A stretch of 64,000 nucleotides of DNA. It comes from CAISIP01 sp038326025. GTDB lineage: Bacteria > Pseudomonadota > Gammaproteobacteria > Burkholderiales > Burkholderiaceae_C. The notes below the pieces were generated by a model that saw only the letters and a list, made by a program, of their open reading frames with translations, had not been told where the DNA came from and did not search any database. This document shows positions 16,909 through 24,899 of this stretch, in pieces. The DNA is taken from NCBI GenBank assembly GCA_038326025.1, contig JBBQJP010000018.1:1-64000 (forward strand), in the 5' to 3' direction. A program made the translations under genes and the position numbers. The first letter of the stretch is position 1. Each line of letters starts with the position of its first letter.

Positions 16909-18505
16909 ACTCGTCGATCTGCCAGGGATCGAGAAACTGGCGCGCGTAATCAAGATAGACCTGCTCTGACACGAACACGTCGAACAGGTCGGGATCGATA
17001 TGCCCGTCAAGTTTGAAGCGGTGCATGATGCCCATGGCCTGCGACAGTTTCATGCCGGGCTTGTAAGGCCGGTCGCTGGCCGTCAAGGCCTCGAAGATGT
17101 CGGCTATGCCCATCACACGGGCCTGCACCGACATCTGGTCGCGGGTCAGTCCCTTGGGGTAACCCTTGCCATCCATGCGCTCATGGTGCCCGCCGGCATA
17201 TTCGGGCACCTTGCGAAGATGTGTGGGCCATGGCAACTGCTCCAGCATCCGGATCGTGGCCACGATATGGTGGTTGATCGTGTCGCGCTCGGCCTGGGTC
17301 AGGGTGCCGGCGCGGATGGTCAGGTTCTCCAGTTCGTCCAAGGTCAGGAACTCGGTCTCGACGCCGTCCACGTTGCGCCAGACGCGGGCGCTGGCAATAT
17401 GGCGCACCCGCTGGAGGTCTTCTTCAACGGTCTTTTCGGCGCCGGCATTGGTGCTGCGCAGGAAGGCCCGGTCTTCGTCGATGGCGGCGATCTCCGACGC
17501 ATGCGCGCCCCAGACTGCCGCTTCCGCCTGGGCATCGACACGCGGGCGCAGTTGCAATTGCCGGCGCAGCGCGTTGATCTCGGCGTCGCGCTTGAGCACC
17601 TCGAAACGGGTGTCGACCAACTCGATGCGGTCGAACAGCGTCTGCAGCTTAGTCGCCTTGTCCACCACGTGCACCGGCGTCGTCACCTTGCCGCAGTCAT
17701 GCAGCAAGCCGGCGATCTTGAGTTCGTACCGATCGCGATCGTCCATCGTGAACCCGGCCAAGGGCCCTGTCTGGTTCCGGTTCACGGCTTCGGCCAGCAT
17801 CATCGTGAGCGCCGGCACCCGTTGGCAATGGCCGCCGGTGTAATGTGATTTCTCGTCGATGGCCAGATTGATCAGGTTGATGAAAGATTCGAACAAGGCC
17901 TCGAGCTGCCCGATCAGCAAGCGGTTCGTCAGGGCGATCGCGGCCTGCGAGGCAAGTGATTCCACCAGGCTCTGGTCCGAGCTCGAGAATGCGACCACCT
18001 CGGTGCTGCCCGGCGCCTGCGCATTGAGTAGTTGCAATACGCCAATGACCTCGCCTTCATGGTTGCGCATCGGCACTGTCAGGAACGACTTCGATCGATA
18101 GCCGGTCCGTTCATCGAAATTCCGCGTGCCGGAGAAATCGAAATTCGGGTCGGAATAGGCGTCAGCAATATTGACGGTCTGATGGTGGATGGCGGCGTAG
18201 GCAGCCACCAGGGAATCATTCGGTGTGCCGTCGCTCAGATGCAGCTGCAGGTTCGGAAAACTGATGGCCTTGCCCGAACTCCCGCCCATCGAGATACGCA
18301 AGGAGTCGGTATGCAGGATCTCGAAGCGCAGTTCGGCTCGGTTCTCAGCCATGCGATACAGCGTGCCCCCATCGGCGTTGGTGATGACCTTGGCAGCGAG
18401 CAGAATGCTCTCGAGCAAGCGGGTGATATTCCGCTCCTTGGACAGGGCCGAACCAATCTCGTTGAGTTGCTCCAGCCGGCGCAACAAGTCATCGACGGAG
18501 TCCAA
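16883..18505 (-). CDS. GAF and HD-GYP domain protein (probable c-di-GMP phosphodiesterase)
   Basis: The 540-residue cytoplasmic protein has a GAF sensor domain (residues about 20-195) and an HD-GYP phosphodiesterase domain. The metal/catalytic residues are present: His-Asp 269-270 (LLHDCGK), Lys273, HHE at 440-442 and GKGYP at 446-450. HD-GYP enzymes degrade cyclic di-GMP. About 120 residues separate HD from GYP (281-400), rich in charged helix and longer than the core domain. The start is uncertain: I chose TTG at 18505 because GGGAGA lies 6 bases upstream and homology begins there; the frame is open to 18613. A perfect hairpin lies upstream at 18582-18604. Confidence 0.88.
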   Translation of the reverse strand: MDSVDDLLRRLEQLNEIGSALSKERNITRLLESILLAAKVITNADGGTLYRMAENRAELRFEILHTDSLRISMGGSSGKAISFPNLQLHLSDGTPNDSLVAAYAAIHHQTVNIADAYSDPNFDFSGTRNFDERTGYRSKSFLTVPMRNHEGEVIGVLQLLNAQAPGSTEVVAFSSSDQSLVESLASQAAIALTNRLLIGQLEALFESFINLINLAIDEKSHYTGGHCQRVPALTMMLAEAVNRNQTGPLAGFTMDDRDRYELKIAGLLHDCGKVTTPVHVVDKATKLQTLFDRIELVDTRFEVLKRDAEINALRRQLQLRPRVDAQAEAAVWGAHASEIAAIDEDRAFLRSTNAGAEKTVEEDLQRVRHIASARVWRNVDGVETEFLTLDELENLTIRAGTLTQAERDTINHHIVATIRMLEQLPWPTHLRKVPEYAGGHHERMDGKGYPKGLTRDQMSVQARVMGIADIFEALTASDRPYKPGMKLSQAMGIMHRFKLDGHIDPDLFDVFVSEQVYLDYARQFLDPWQIDEFSLPGGPA

Positions 18506-18581
18506 GTTCAGTCTCCCGTTGCATTCGGCGGGGCCGGATCGGATCGGCCCGCCCCGCCCCGCGTTGGTCACTGGTGTTTGA

Positions 18582-18604
18582 CGCGGGGGATCCTGTCCCC
18601 CGCG
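18582..18604. other. perfect 9-bp hairpin between DUF349 and HD-GYP genes
   Basis: CGCGGGGGA and TCCCCCGCG pair around a TCCTG loop, 5 bases after the DUF349 stop codon (minus strand). There is no T run on either strand, so it is not a standard intrinsic terminator. It might be a 3'-end stabiliser or part of the HD-GYP leader. Confidence 0.45.
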
Positions 18605-18609
18605 GCGCC

Positions 18610-21405
18610 TCACTTTAGCAAAACCTTGAGCGCTGCGCGCAAGCGCCGTTCGGCGGCTTCGTCATATGGCCCCTTGAGTACATCGCCCACATCCTGGGCC
18701 CATGTCTGCGCAGGTGCTGGGTCGTTGCGTCGCGTCAGCATTTGCAGCTGAAACATGCGCCTTTGCGCCAGATGCTCGGCCGGAGTCGGAACCTCGGCCG
18801 CCATCTCCAGCCGCAGCAACGCGTTGTCTGGGGCAGACTCAGGCGCCGAACCCAGGGCTTGCACCCATTGCGTGCGGGCAGCCGGCGCGACCCTGGACCC
18901 TAGATCCTGTGCTGCGGGCAGTTGCTGCGGATCACGCGCCTGCCATGCACCGAGCAATTGCGCCAGCGCTTCGCCATGGGCCTGCGACGCCAGTTTGCGC
19001 AGTTGCGTCTGGGCGCGTTCCATTGCATCACGCTGGGCGCGAAATGCGGCATCTCCCAGACGCGGCGTCCTGGGCCGCTCATCCCAGGCAGGAGCACCAC
19101 CACGGCCGGCCCGGTTGTCGCGGTTGCCATCAAAGCGACCATCACCACGATCACCGGAGCGGGGTCCGTTTGGGCCGGCCGGCGCGCGCCGACCATCCTT
19201 GCGATCGCCGGGTTTGCCCCCGCGTGCGCCGATGGAGACTTCGGCAATCTTCTGCCCGGGTCGGTCATCGCCGCGACGCGCCACCACCGGTTTGGGCGGC
19301 GCCTTCGCCGCAGGAGCGGGCTCGGGTGGCACCGCAGCGTCGGCCGAGGGCGTTTCGGCTCCTGTCGCCGCGTCCTGCTTCGAGTCTGGTGCCGTCTCAG
19401 CAGTGACGGCATCGGGCACGGCATCTGCAGCTTCTGCCGTCACCCCGTCATCCGGCGTTTCGGCCTTCACGGGTGCGCCACTAGGCGCCGGACCTTTGTC
19501 ACCCAACGACGCCGAGGCCGCCGATTCCTGATTGGCGGATGCGTGGACCACGTTGCGGGCCTGGGCCTGCCCATGCAGCGCCGCTTCCAGCCCTGCCATG
19601 GCTGCGCGAATGCGCTGGGCATCGCCCGAGCTGTTGGCCGCGTCCAGTGCCTTGGACGCATCGAGCACCGTGCGGTCGTGTTCGCCCAGCGCGACCTCGT
19701 CCTTGCGGCGCTCGGCGGTCTTGCGCTCGAATGCCTCGTCTATCGGTTTGCGGAACGCATCCCACAACTTCTGTTCGTGTTTGCGATCCATTGGAATCGT
19801 CTGCGCCTCGGCCTGCCAGCGCAACTGCAGCACCTTGACCGCATCCACCCGCAGCATCGGCGCCGCGCCCAGCTGCGTCGCCTCCTCGATCATGGCCTGT
19901 CGGCGCAACAAGCTGGCCTGCTGCATGGCTTCGAGCGGCGCCGCCGCCTCGGCGATAGCGGCCTGCCATAACGGCAACAACTCGGCGAACATCTTTTCAC
20001 CGACATGCCCGCCTTCGCGCCAGCGGTCGCCGAACTGATGCAATATGCGGCTGAACCCACGCCAGTCATCGTCCAGCGCAGTGGTGTTCGCTTGGGCCCA
20101 GGTCTTGACCTCGTCGATCAGGGCCAGGCGCTGCGCACGATGCTCGGCCGAATCGGCCTTGACCTTCTCGATCCAGGCCTCCACCACCTTGTGGGCCTCA
20201 TTGCAGGCCTCGTCGAAACGTTTCCACATCGCGTGGTTCGGCACGCCGCCCTGATCGGTCTGCTTCCATTGATCGCGCAGGCCACGCAGCGTTTCCTGCA
20301 TCTTGCGCCCGCCAATAGCCTGTCCGGGCGGCCGCTGGAGCAGGCCTTCGGCCTTGGTCACCAGTTCCTGACGCAACTGGTCTGCGCGCCAACGTTGCCA
20401 GCCTTCCATCTCGCCGGCAGCTGTCAGCGCACCGTGGGCCTGGTTCTCCAGCGCATCATCGATGAGTTTGCCCTGGTCCTTGAGTACGTTACGCAACGCG
20501 GCTGCCGCGCTGACGCTGGCCTTGCCATGGCCTTGCTCCATCTCGCTCTCCAACGCTTTCAAGGCCTTGCGCACCCGCGCGCTGGCCTGCTCGCGCACCT
20601 TGGGATCGACGACCGGCTTGGCGGCGCGCGGCGCGGCGTGGACCGGTATCCCACGCGCAACGCGCAGTTCGTCGGCCCAGACCGTGACCGGCGGCAAAGG
20701 AGCGGACATGTCGGCGGCAGCGGCCACGGCCTGGGCCAACGCAGTCTGGAACGCGTCCCACACAGCCAGCAACTGGGCACGTGACGCTTCCAGCAAAGGC
20801 GGGAATTTCACATCGACGCTGGCCCAATTGGTATCCGCCTCCAGCACGCCGGCCTGCTGCTGCCAGCGCGCGACATCTTCGCGCAGCGCATCACACACAG
20901 CCTGTGCCGACGACCAGGGTTTGGTGGACAACACCTCAATGCGCTGGGCCAGCAACACTGCGGCCTCACGTTGCACTTGCACGGTGTGTTGCAGATCCTC
21001 GATCACACGCACCCGCTCGGCCAGCTCTGCCTTGAGCGCGAGCAGCGGCTCCTTGCTCAGCGGCGCGCCCGCCTTGGCGGCATCACGCTGCCAGGCCAGT
21101 GCGTCGGCAATATTGAGTTTGGACTGGGCCAGCAGTTCCTGCGCCTTCATGGCCCACTCGGCGCCAGCTTGTTCCTGATTCTTGGCACGGCGGATTTCAT
21201 CCAGACGTTCACGCACCGGCCGGGCGGCACCCTTGTCACGTGCTGCCAGTTCACGGAACACTTCCTGCAGCTGCTCGTGTGGCGGATCCTGGGACAACCA
21301 GGCGCGGATACGGGTGGTGCGCTCGCCGGAAGTCGGCGCGCTGAACGCGCCATCGGTCAGTGCGTCGAATTTCTGAATGTCGGGATTCTTGGTGCTGGAA
21401 GTCAT
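18610..21405 (-). CDS. DUF349-domain protein with disordered RG-rich linker
   Basis: The 931-residue cytoplasmic protein consists of repeated helical DUF349-type segments (residues about 30-620; for example LRGLRDQWKQTDQGGVPNHAMWKRFDEACNEA and LQLRWQAEAQ text). An Ala/Pro-rich linker (about 625-705) and an Arg/Gly/Asp-rich segment (about 705-775, RRGDDRPGQ, NRAGRGGAP) follow, then a C-terminal helical domain. DUF349 proteins are widespread, and the family has been linked to RNA or ribosome biology without a firm biochemical role. The start at the ATG 21405 (MTSSTKNPD) is inferred from low complexity upstream. The gene is read toward the HD-GYP gene. Confidence 0.85.
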   Translation of the reverse strand: MTSSTKNPDIQKFDALTDGAFSAPTSGERTTRIRAWLSQDPPHEQLQEVFRELAARDKGAARPVRERLDEIRRAKNQEQAGAEWAMKAQELLAQSKLNIADALAWQRDAAKAGAPLSKEPLLALKAELAERVRVIEDLQHTVQVQREAAVLLAQRIEVLSTKPWSSAQAVCDALREDVARWQQQAGVLEADTNWASVDVKFPPLLEASRAQLLAVWDAFQTALAQAVAAAADMSAPLPPVTVWADELRVARGIPVHAAPRAAKPVVDPKVREQASARVRKALKALESEMEQGHGKASVSAAAALRNVLKDQGKLIDDALENQAHGALTAAGEMEGWQRWRADQLRQELVTKAEGLLQRPPGQAIGGRKMQETLRGLRDQWKQTDQGGVPNHAMWKRFDEACNEAHKVVEAWIEKVKADSAEHRAQRLALIDEVKTWAQANTTALDDDWRGFSRILHQFGDRWREGGHVGEKMFAELLPLWQAAIAEAAAPLEAMQQASLLRRQAMIEEATQLGAAPMLRVDAVKVLQLRWQAEAQTIPMDRKHEQKLWDAFRKPIDEAFERKTAERRKDEVALGEHDRTVLDASKALDAANSSGDAQRIRAAMAGLEAALHGQAQARNVVHASANQESAASASLGDKGPAPSGAPVKAETPDDGVTAEAADAVPDAVTAETAPDSKQDAATGAETPSADAAVPPEPAPAAKAPPKPVVARRGDDRPGQKIAEVSIGARGGKPGDRKDGRRAPAGPNGPRSGDRGDGRFDGNRDNRAGRGGAPAWDERPRTPRLGDAAFRAQRDAMERAQTQLRKLASQAHGEALAQLLGAWQARDPQQLPAAQDLGSRVAPAARTQWVQALGSAPESAPDNALLRLEMAAEVPTPAEHLAQRRMFQLQMLTRRNDPAPAQTWAQDVGDVLKGPYDEAAERRLRAALKVLLK

Positions 21406-22126
21406 CGTGGCAGTGGGATTCAAATCAGGGGGGACCAAAACTGGCAACCGGGTATTTTCACCCCGAAACACATCGGCGGGTTCGAACCAGTCTGGCCATT
21501 TGCATGTGCGCCCTGCAAATGGTTGCCAAATCACCCTCGGGTGCAGTCATTACCGGCTTGCACCATGTCACGGCGATTGCGGAGCAATGCCATCGTCAGT
21601 GGCGGGGAAGCGAGAACTGACCCGAGAACGCGCCGGTTTTGCGGTTTGCGCGAGGCTCCTGCCAGGCAGTTGGCATGGTCATGTGCGCCGATGTGGCAAA
21701 AACAATGGCGCCCATATCACAAGCGCCGTGCGGCCACCCCAAAAGTTGAAAGCCCGACCGATCGGATCAAACCGGCCGGCCGGGCCCGACGGCGGGCGCG
21801 AGGCCCTTGCCGTCTTGGCTAGCATCGCAAGAGATTGACGTCTTGCGATACACGGAGGCAAAAGATTACCTCCAGTATTTGCCGGGACCGCTTTATCAAC
21901 ACCACCCGAAGGTAGGGACTGGCTACTGCCGGCAGATTGTCCAATCACTCGGACGGATCCAGTCTAGGCCGCAATCCATTCAGTGGCAAGTGCTTGTTGC
22001 AATCTAATTGATCCACGGAAAACTCTTACGCGCAGGCTTTGCAGCGGTCAAACGTTGGTGGAACATTCTCGCCCGTGTAAGCCAAAGAACATACTATAAA
22101 TTGAATAACGAGTCTATTTTTTATGG
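21406..22126. other. 0.7-kb stretch without a supported gene
   Basis: It separates the divergent DUF349 and lytic transglycosylase genes. Seen here are a short glyoxalase-like peptide (21543-21588, ITGLHHVTAIA) and an inverted repeat at 21824-21849. The short open frames show no other recognisable domain. The last part (22080-22130) becomes A+T-rich ahead of a strong promoter. Confidence 0.5.
21824..21849. repeat. 9-bp inverted repeat with 8-base loop
   Basis: ATCGCAAGA and TCTTGCGAT are separated by GATTGACG. There is no T run beside it. It lies in gene-free DNA, so it could be a regulator site or RNA hairpin of unknown use. Confidence 0.45.
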
Positions 22127-22155
22127 TTGACTCGATATATGACCGACCCTAAAAT
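22127..22155 (+). promoter_or_regulatory. sigma-70-type promoter for the lytic transglycosylase gene
   Basis: TTGACT (22127-22132), a 17-base spacer and TAAAAT (22150-22155) match the sigma-70 consensus closely, within unusually A+T-rich DNA. Transcription would start near 22162, leaving a leader of about 180 bases. The leader begins with a small hairpin (AACCCT with AGGGTT, about 22163-22180). Confidence 0.7.
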
Positions 22156-22342
22156 CCCGCCAACCCTGTGATAAGGGTTAACCCGCATCGCCGCCGATCT
22201 CGGCTAATTCGACACTGTGGTGCCAACCAAGGCCATCTCAGATTGTTGGACGCGTTACAACCCTAATCATGCGCACCGCTCGTGCCACCTGCCGTTTCGG
22301 CCAGTGTCACGTATGCGGGAGAGCGCAACAGGAGGAAGTGCC

Positions 22343-23155
22343 ATGACATCGTTTCAACCGATGCTTAGCGGATTACGAACGTTCGGCTCTGACGTTGCCA
22401 ACGGTCTTTTCGAAATCACCCATAGTGGCTTTGCCATGCTTGGCCTTGCCGTCGTTTTCACAGCGTTGACGCTGACGGTGAAGCCTGAGATCCGCGAACA
22501 AGGCGAGCAGCAACTGATCGAGTTTCTGCGCGCGCGCCAGGTCGCCATGAATCCTGGCGATTTTTTCGTCGGCCCGATCGATCGGGCCACGGCAGCCGAT
22601 CCAGGCGATTTGCCCAAGCAGCAGGCCAAAGTGGCGTACTGGCTGAGCAAGAAGTACCGCGTCGCACCTGAACCCATCAGTGCACTGGTCGCAGAAGCCT
22701 ACAGCCTGGGCAAGAACAACAAGCTCGATCCGACACTGATTTTGGCGGTGATGGCCATCGAATCGGGATTCAACCCGTTTGCACAGAGCTCCGTCGGCGC
22801 ACAGGGCCTGATGCAGGTGATGACCAAGATCCATGTCGACAAGTACGAGACCGCGGGTGGAAACCTGGCCGCATTTGACCCGGTCACCAACCTTCGGGTA
22901 GGCGTCAAGATCCTGCAGGAATGTATTTCGCGGGCCGGCTCTGTCGAAGGTGGACTGCGCTATTACGTCGGCGCAGCCAATCTGGACTCCGATGGTGGTT
23001 ATGCACAGAAAGTGTTGGCCGAGCACGCGCGCATCCTGTCAGTGGCCAATGGCCAGCGGCAGCCAAGCCCGCAGCCACGCATGATTCCAGCCACAACGGT
23101 TGACACCAACGAAGCGAGCCACTTCGACAAAGTCGCCGCATTCTTCAAATCCTGA
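22343..23155 (+). CDS. membrane-anchored lytic transglycosylase
   Basis: The 270-residue protein has one membrane helix (about residues 28-46, FAMLGLAVVFTALTLTV) that would anchor it to the inner membrane with the rest in the periplasm. The SLT domain has the catalytic Glu140 in AVMAIESGFNPFAQSS and the GAQGLMQVM motif. Such enzymes cleave peptidoglycan glycan strands to 1,6-anhydro ends. I chose the ATG at 22343, preceded by a near-ideal AGGAGGAAG at 6 bases; an upstream in-frame start at 22217 is less likely. The C-terminus is Pro/Gln-rich. Confidence 0.92.
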   Translation: MTSFQPMLSGLRTFGSDVANGLFEITHSGFAMLGLAVVFTALTLTVKPEIREQGEQQLIEFLRARQVAMNPGDFFVGPIDRATAADPGDLPKQQAKVAYWLSKKYRVAPEPISALVAEAYSLGKNNKLDPTLILAVMAIESGFNPFAQSSVGAQGLMQVMTKIHVDKYETAGGNLAAFDPVTNLRVGVKILQECISRAGSVEGGLRYYVGAANLDSDGGYAQKVLAEHARILSVANGQRQPSPQPRMIPATTVDTNEASHFDKVAAFFKS

Positions 23156-23189
23156 TCCCGAATAATCACCCCCGACCACTGCGCCATCC

Positions 23190-23639
23190 GTGAAATGCCC
23201 TTTTTGCAGCCACTCGGAAACCCAGGTGGTCGAGACCCGCGTGGCCGAAGATGGCGGCTTCATCCGTCGCCGGCGCCAATGCAGTGCCTGTGACAAGCGC
23301 TTCACGACATACGAACGACCGGAAGTGAATTTTCCGACCATCGTCAAGAAGGATGGTCGGCGCATTGAATTCGAAAAGGCCAAACTGCAGGCCTCGATGA
23401 GCCTGGCGCTGCGCAAGCGCCCGGTCAGTACGGAGCAATTCGACGCTGCAATCGAACGCATCGAGGAAAAGTTGCTGACCCTGGGTGTGCGCGAGATCCC
23501 GTCCAGCCGCATCGGTGAACTGGTGATGCGTGAACTCAAAAAGCTCGACAAGGTGGCGTATGTGCGATTTGCCAGCGTCTACCGCAGCTTTGCCGACATC
23601 GACGACTTCAAGACACTGGTCGACGAAGTCCGGCGCTGA
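23190..23639 (+). CDS. nrdR: transcriptional repressor of ribonucleotide reductase genes
   Basis: The 149-residue NrdR has an N-terminal zinc ribbon (Cys3, Cys6, Cys31, Cys34) followed by RFTTYE, and an ATP-cone domain (VKKDGRRIEFEKAKL and the following helices to about residue 135). It senses ATP/dATP and represses nrd operons at NrdR boxes. No nrd genes are in the window. The GTG start at 23190 directly precedes the zinc ribbon (MKCPFC), as in orthologues. Length is normal. Confidence 0.97.
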   Translation: MKCPFCSHSETQVVETRVAEDGGFIRRRRQCSACDKRFTTYERPEVNFPTIVKKDGRRIEFEKAKLQASMSLALRKRPVSTEQFDAAIERIEEKLLTLGVREIPSSRIGELVMRELKKLDKVAYVRFASVYRSFADIDDFKTLVDEVRR

Positions 23640-23656
23640 CAACAAGGCGTTGCGGT

Positions 23657-24256
23657 TCAGGGACAACTCCCGGCAACCGCGCCCTGGATCCGGACACGGC
23701 CGGTCACTGCCAGCACCACCTGACGCGGCTGGACGCTGCTGCTGCCACTGGTCGCTGGGCAAAGCGTGAAGGTGCCGGCTTGCAATGCGCCAGACACCAT
23801 ACGGGTCGCCCCCACCGCGTTGTAGGACACATAACGCGCTATGGGCGTGTTACCGCGAATCGAAATACCGGCTGGCACCGCCTCCTGGCTTGCAATCAAG
23901 CGCTCGCCGGCATCGTGCGCAGCGTTGTGGTTGTTGTCTTCGAACACGATCCAGCCTTGCTCCCATTGGCCGGTGGCGGCGCAAAGACTGCCATCGGACG
24001 ACTTGCACACCACGGTGGTTCCGCCCCGTTTGACGGCATCATTGCGCGCGAGCTGCAAGGCTACCAACAGGCTGGATGCATAGGTGCCGAGTTTCTGGTT
24101 GCTGAGCATGGCCGCCATCGAAGGAATTGCCATGCTCATCACGAGGCAGGCGATGGCGGTCACCATCAGCATTTCGATCAGCGAGAACCCGCCGCTGCGG
24201 GTCGGATAAACACGTAATTGCCGCAACAACCGATGAGCGCAAATCATGGCGGCCAT
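23657..24256 (-). CDS. GspH/FimT-type minor pseudopilin
   Basis: The 199-residue protein has a type IV prepilin leader cut after Gly23, with the mature N-terminus FSLIEML (Glu at +5) and a hydrophobic helix. The C-terminal part is a GspH/FimT fold (LARNDAVKRGG, WIVFEDNN, GRVRIQG). It would be an initiator minor pilin at the pilus tip, processed by PilD. It is the last gene of the minor pilin set; in Pseudomonas fimT is near the front. The gap of 169 bases after pilE shows no clear promoter. The start may be this ATG or the one three codons later. Confidence 0.88.
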   Translation of the reverse strand: MAAMICAHRLLRQLRVYPTRSGGFSLIEMLMVTAIACLVMSMAIPSMAAMLSNQKLGTYASSLLVALQLARNDAVKRGGTTVVCKSSDGSLCAATGQWEQGWIVFEDNNHNAAHDAGERLIASQEAVPAGISIRGNTPIARYVSYNAVGATRMVSGALQAGTFTLCPATSGSSSVQPRQVVLAVTGRVRIQGAVAGSCP

Positions 24257-24425
24257 GGTGCCGCCGGTGCCCGGTCAGGTCATACCCCATTGCGTGGAAA
24301 ACACAGGACGCAGTGCAGTAGGCCGATCAAGACCCGCTTGCTGCGCTGGGCCGCCGCTGGCTCAAAGCGTGTGGCAGGTCATTTCACAGGTCCACCCACT
24401 GGATGGCCTTGGCTGCAGATGTCGA

Positions 24426-24878
24426 CTACCGGTTCCAGCAGGTCGCCGCATCCCCGCTGGCCTGCCCTTTGACCCCCAGGTTGTCCAGGGTCAGATTGCC
24501 ACAAAGGCTGTCCACCCAGCCACTGGGCGTCGCCGTCAGCGTAAACGACTGATCAGCAGTGGCTGTCAACGCGATGTCGTAGCGCTTGGTGCCTTCCTTG
24601 GGCGCCACCTGCAAGGGAGTCGGCAAAGCCGGCGCAGTACCACCCGCATCGCGGTACTTGAAATTGACCGAGCGAAACCGCTCCATGAACTGCGCCGCAT
24701 CAAGCAGTGCCACTTTCGCGCCCGAACGATAACCCCGCTGGATATAGCTGGTGTAGGCTGGCACCGCCACCGCTGCAAGGATGCCGATGATCGCCACGAC
24801 GATCATCAACTCGATCAGGGTAAAACCTGCGACTTTGCGAGACGGGTAGTTCAATTGGTATTCTCCGGGACAGGTCAT
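24426..24878 (-). CDS. pilE: minor type IV pilin PilE
   Basis: The 150-residue pilin has a leader cut after Gly18 and mature FTLIELMIVVAIIGILAAVAVPAY (given in part: Glu23 is +5). Two cysteines near the C-terminus (LCGN and ATCW) would form the D-loop disulphide. It is a minor pilin that adapts the tip complex to the major pilin. It lies 21 bases after pilY1 on the same strand; no pilY2 lies between them, unlike Pseudomonas. Confidence 0.92.
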   Translation of the reverse strand: MTCPGEYQLNYPSRKVAGFTLIELMIVVAIIGILAAVAVPAYTSYIQRGYRSGAKVALLDAAQFMERFRSVNFKYRDAGGTAPALPTPLQVAPKEGTKRYDIALTATADQSFTLTATPSGWVDSLCGNLTLDNLGVKGQASGDAATCWNR

Positions 24879-24899
24879 TTTGCTGGCGGGACGCAGTGC

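Noticed and set aside
18582..18604. Intrinsic terminator after the DUF349 gene
   Set aside because: The stem is perfect, but neither strand has a following T run, so I list it only as a hairpin.
21543..21588. A glyoxalase-like peptide (ITGLHHVTAIA)
   Set aside because: The match is only about ten residues and the frame shows no further similarity on either side. It may be a relic or chance.
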